Positions 49,961-50,775 of a stretch of DNA of 50,775 bases are shown piece after piece. The position numbers were made by a program, and so were the translations under genes. The notes below the pieces were generated by a model. The model ran no database searches. It was not told the origin of the DNA and worked only from the letters and a program-made list of their open reading frames with translations. Location: positions 1 through 50,775 of the forward strand of contig JAZRDN010000032.1 in the NCBI GenBank assembly GCA_045660295.1, in the 5' to 3' direction. The DNA is from RGIG8775 sp045660295 (lineage in GTDB: Bacteria > Bacillota > Clostridia > Oscillospirales > CAG-272). Position 1 is the first letter of the stretch; every line of letters begins with the position of its first letter.

Positions 49961-50325
49961 GTTTTGGTTATCTCGCAGACGTTGAAGCCCAGCTTTCTCT
50001 CGGCGTATTCGACCACCGCCGCCAGAGCCGACTCGACCTCGGAAACGCTTCCCACGGTAATGAGAGTGCCCGAAAATCTGTCAACAAATCCTATCTCCGC
50101 GCCCGACGATTTCATGGCAAGGTCGGCGGCGATAATAGCGTACTCGCTGGGACACATGGTGACGATGCCGATAGCCGACTTTTGCGAGTAGTCCACGGTT
50201 GGGTCAAGACCCAGCTTGCGGTAGAGCGTGTCGTCGGGATTGGCAATGATGTGAGCAAGCGTTATCTGCTTACCCGGAACCGTCTCCTGAATTATCCTTT
50301 GTTTGTCTTCGTATATGTTACTCAA
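49957..50325 (-). CDS. eutS: BMC shell protein EutS/PduU
   Basis: The protein is a circularly permuted BMC-H of the EutS/PduU type: 'RIIQETVPGKQITLAHIIAN', 'AIGIVTMCPSEYAIIAADLA', 'GFVDRFSGTLITVGSVSEVE'. I start it at TTG 50325 (122 residues) because AAAGGAAG lies 7 nt upstream and the family is about 110-120 residues long. A longer N-terminus would lack a ribosome binding site. The N-terminal strand region usually forms a beta-barrel cap over the pore. It is the most upstream BMC gene in the window. Confidence 0.92.
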   Translation of the reverse strand: MSNIYEDKQRIIQETVPGKQITLAHIIANPDDTLYRKLGLDPTVDYSQKSAIGIVTMCPSEYAIIAADLAMKSSGAEIGFVDRFSGTLITVGSVSEVESALAAVVEYAERKLGFNVCEITKT

Positions 50326-50351
50326 TTTATCACTTCCTTTCGGCAAAGTGG

Positions 50352-50510
50352 TGTGTTCGCACAAACCCCGCAAGCCCCCACCGGCGAGGTGGCGCCAGTC
50401 AAGGGCGCGTAGCCCTTGTCGCCGCGCGCACGCGGCGAAATAACTCTGCGGCGTTTTTCTTTTTGTGAGCTTTTTCTTTTTGCGCCTTTTGGTTCAAAAA
50501 GAAAAAGCGG
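50352..50510. repeat. Dispersed intergenic repeat, family C, copy 2
   Basis: 'tgttcgcaca', 'cagtcaagg', 'agcccttgtcgcc', 'cggcgaaa' and an inverted repeat (GCTTTTTCTTTTTG with CAAAAAGAAAAAGC) follow in the order seen at 15430-15610. A related inverted repeat (GTTCTTTCTTTG/CAAAGAAAGAAC, about 50575-50612) and 'gacaaggctctgccttgtc' (50658-50676) lie beyond it. I see no gene from 50326 to the end. Confidence 0.55.
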
Positions 50511-50775
50511 ATTAACGGTTTACGCCTTATAAAATTGTTGTGCAGTACATTTGAAAGTTAGTTTTTACCCCATTGTTCTTTCTTTGGCACAAAAGGCGCA
50601 AAGAAAGAACCAAAGAAACGCCGCTTGGGGCGTTTCGCTCGTTGCGACGAGCGAGACAAGGCTCTGCCTTGTCAATCCGCAAGCCTTTAAAAAGGCTTGA
50701 GCGAAACTTTTCTGGCAGGGTGCGGTGCGTAATTTATCCGCCAATAACCGCTTTAAGCCCTTCTTGTTCAGCGAC

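Noticed and set aside
38685..50775. Search for diol dehydratase, glycyl radical enzyme, ethanolamine lyase or choline lyase
   Set aside because: No such gene is present in the BMC locus within the window; the compartment type is therefore left as an inference.

Overview
The window looks like chromosomal DNA from an anaerobic, fermentative member of the Clostridia, probably a gut-associated Oscillospirales- or Christensenellales-like lineage. The basis is two T-box riboswitches, ferredoxin-linked 2-oxoacid chemistry, consensus sigma-A promoters with 17-bp spacers, purine-rich ribosome binding sites and a Pdu/Eut-type bacterial microcompartment (BMC). No 16S rRNA or species-level marker is present, so the lineage is an inference.

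Left part (0.2-18.5 kb). A MATE exporter diverges from a T-box operon whose specifier reads as UAC (Tyr). The operon encodes a sodium:solute symporter, an acyl-CoA synthetase, IorA, IorB, a PaaK-type aryl-CoA ligase and an ACT-domain protein. Because a T-box switches genes on when the amino acid is scarce, I read this as an arylacetate salvage route (import, CoA activation, reductive carboxylation to the arylpyruvate) rather than a degradation route. A second T-box, with Cys specifier UGC, precedes an unrecognised membrane protein, cysE and cysS. cysS carries an in-frame TAA. comM/yifB, a GtrA-family gene and a frameshifted GH92 mannosidase follow.

Middle part (18.8-37.8 kb). An AT-richer accessory island lies between tRNA-Gln(CTG) and tRNA-Ser(TGA). 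It holds Fic, a complete type I restriction-modification system with a small membrane protein and an AbiH-family gene inserted between subunits, two overlapping WYL-domain regulators, and a two-gene cassette of a classical AAA+ ATPase and a 573-aa protein of unknown function. Small hypothetical genes follow, with a decayed paralogous copy of two of them, a direct repeat, an excisionase-like HTH remnant and a uracil-DNA-glycosylase-like gene.

Right part (38.7-50.3 kb). A BMC locus runs entirely on the minus strand: eutS/pduU, eutP/pduV, then a promoter, class II aldolase, DUF336 protein, Zn-alcohol dehydrogenase, five BMC-H paralogues, BMC-P, PduS, PduT, a DeoR regulator, acetate kinase, aldehyde dehydrogenase and PduL. 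Four enzymes have an amphipathic targeting helix at the N-terminus and the aldolase has one at its C-terminus. No diol dehydratase, glycyl radical enzyme or ethanolamine lyase is in the window. The simplest model is a compartment that splits fuculose- or rhamnulose-1-phosphate and dismutates L-lactaldehyde to 1,2-propanediol and lactate with ATP gain. Signature genes could also lie beyond the right edge.

Several families of dispersed intergenic repeats occur through the chromosomal parts of the window.
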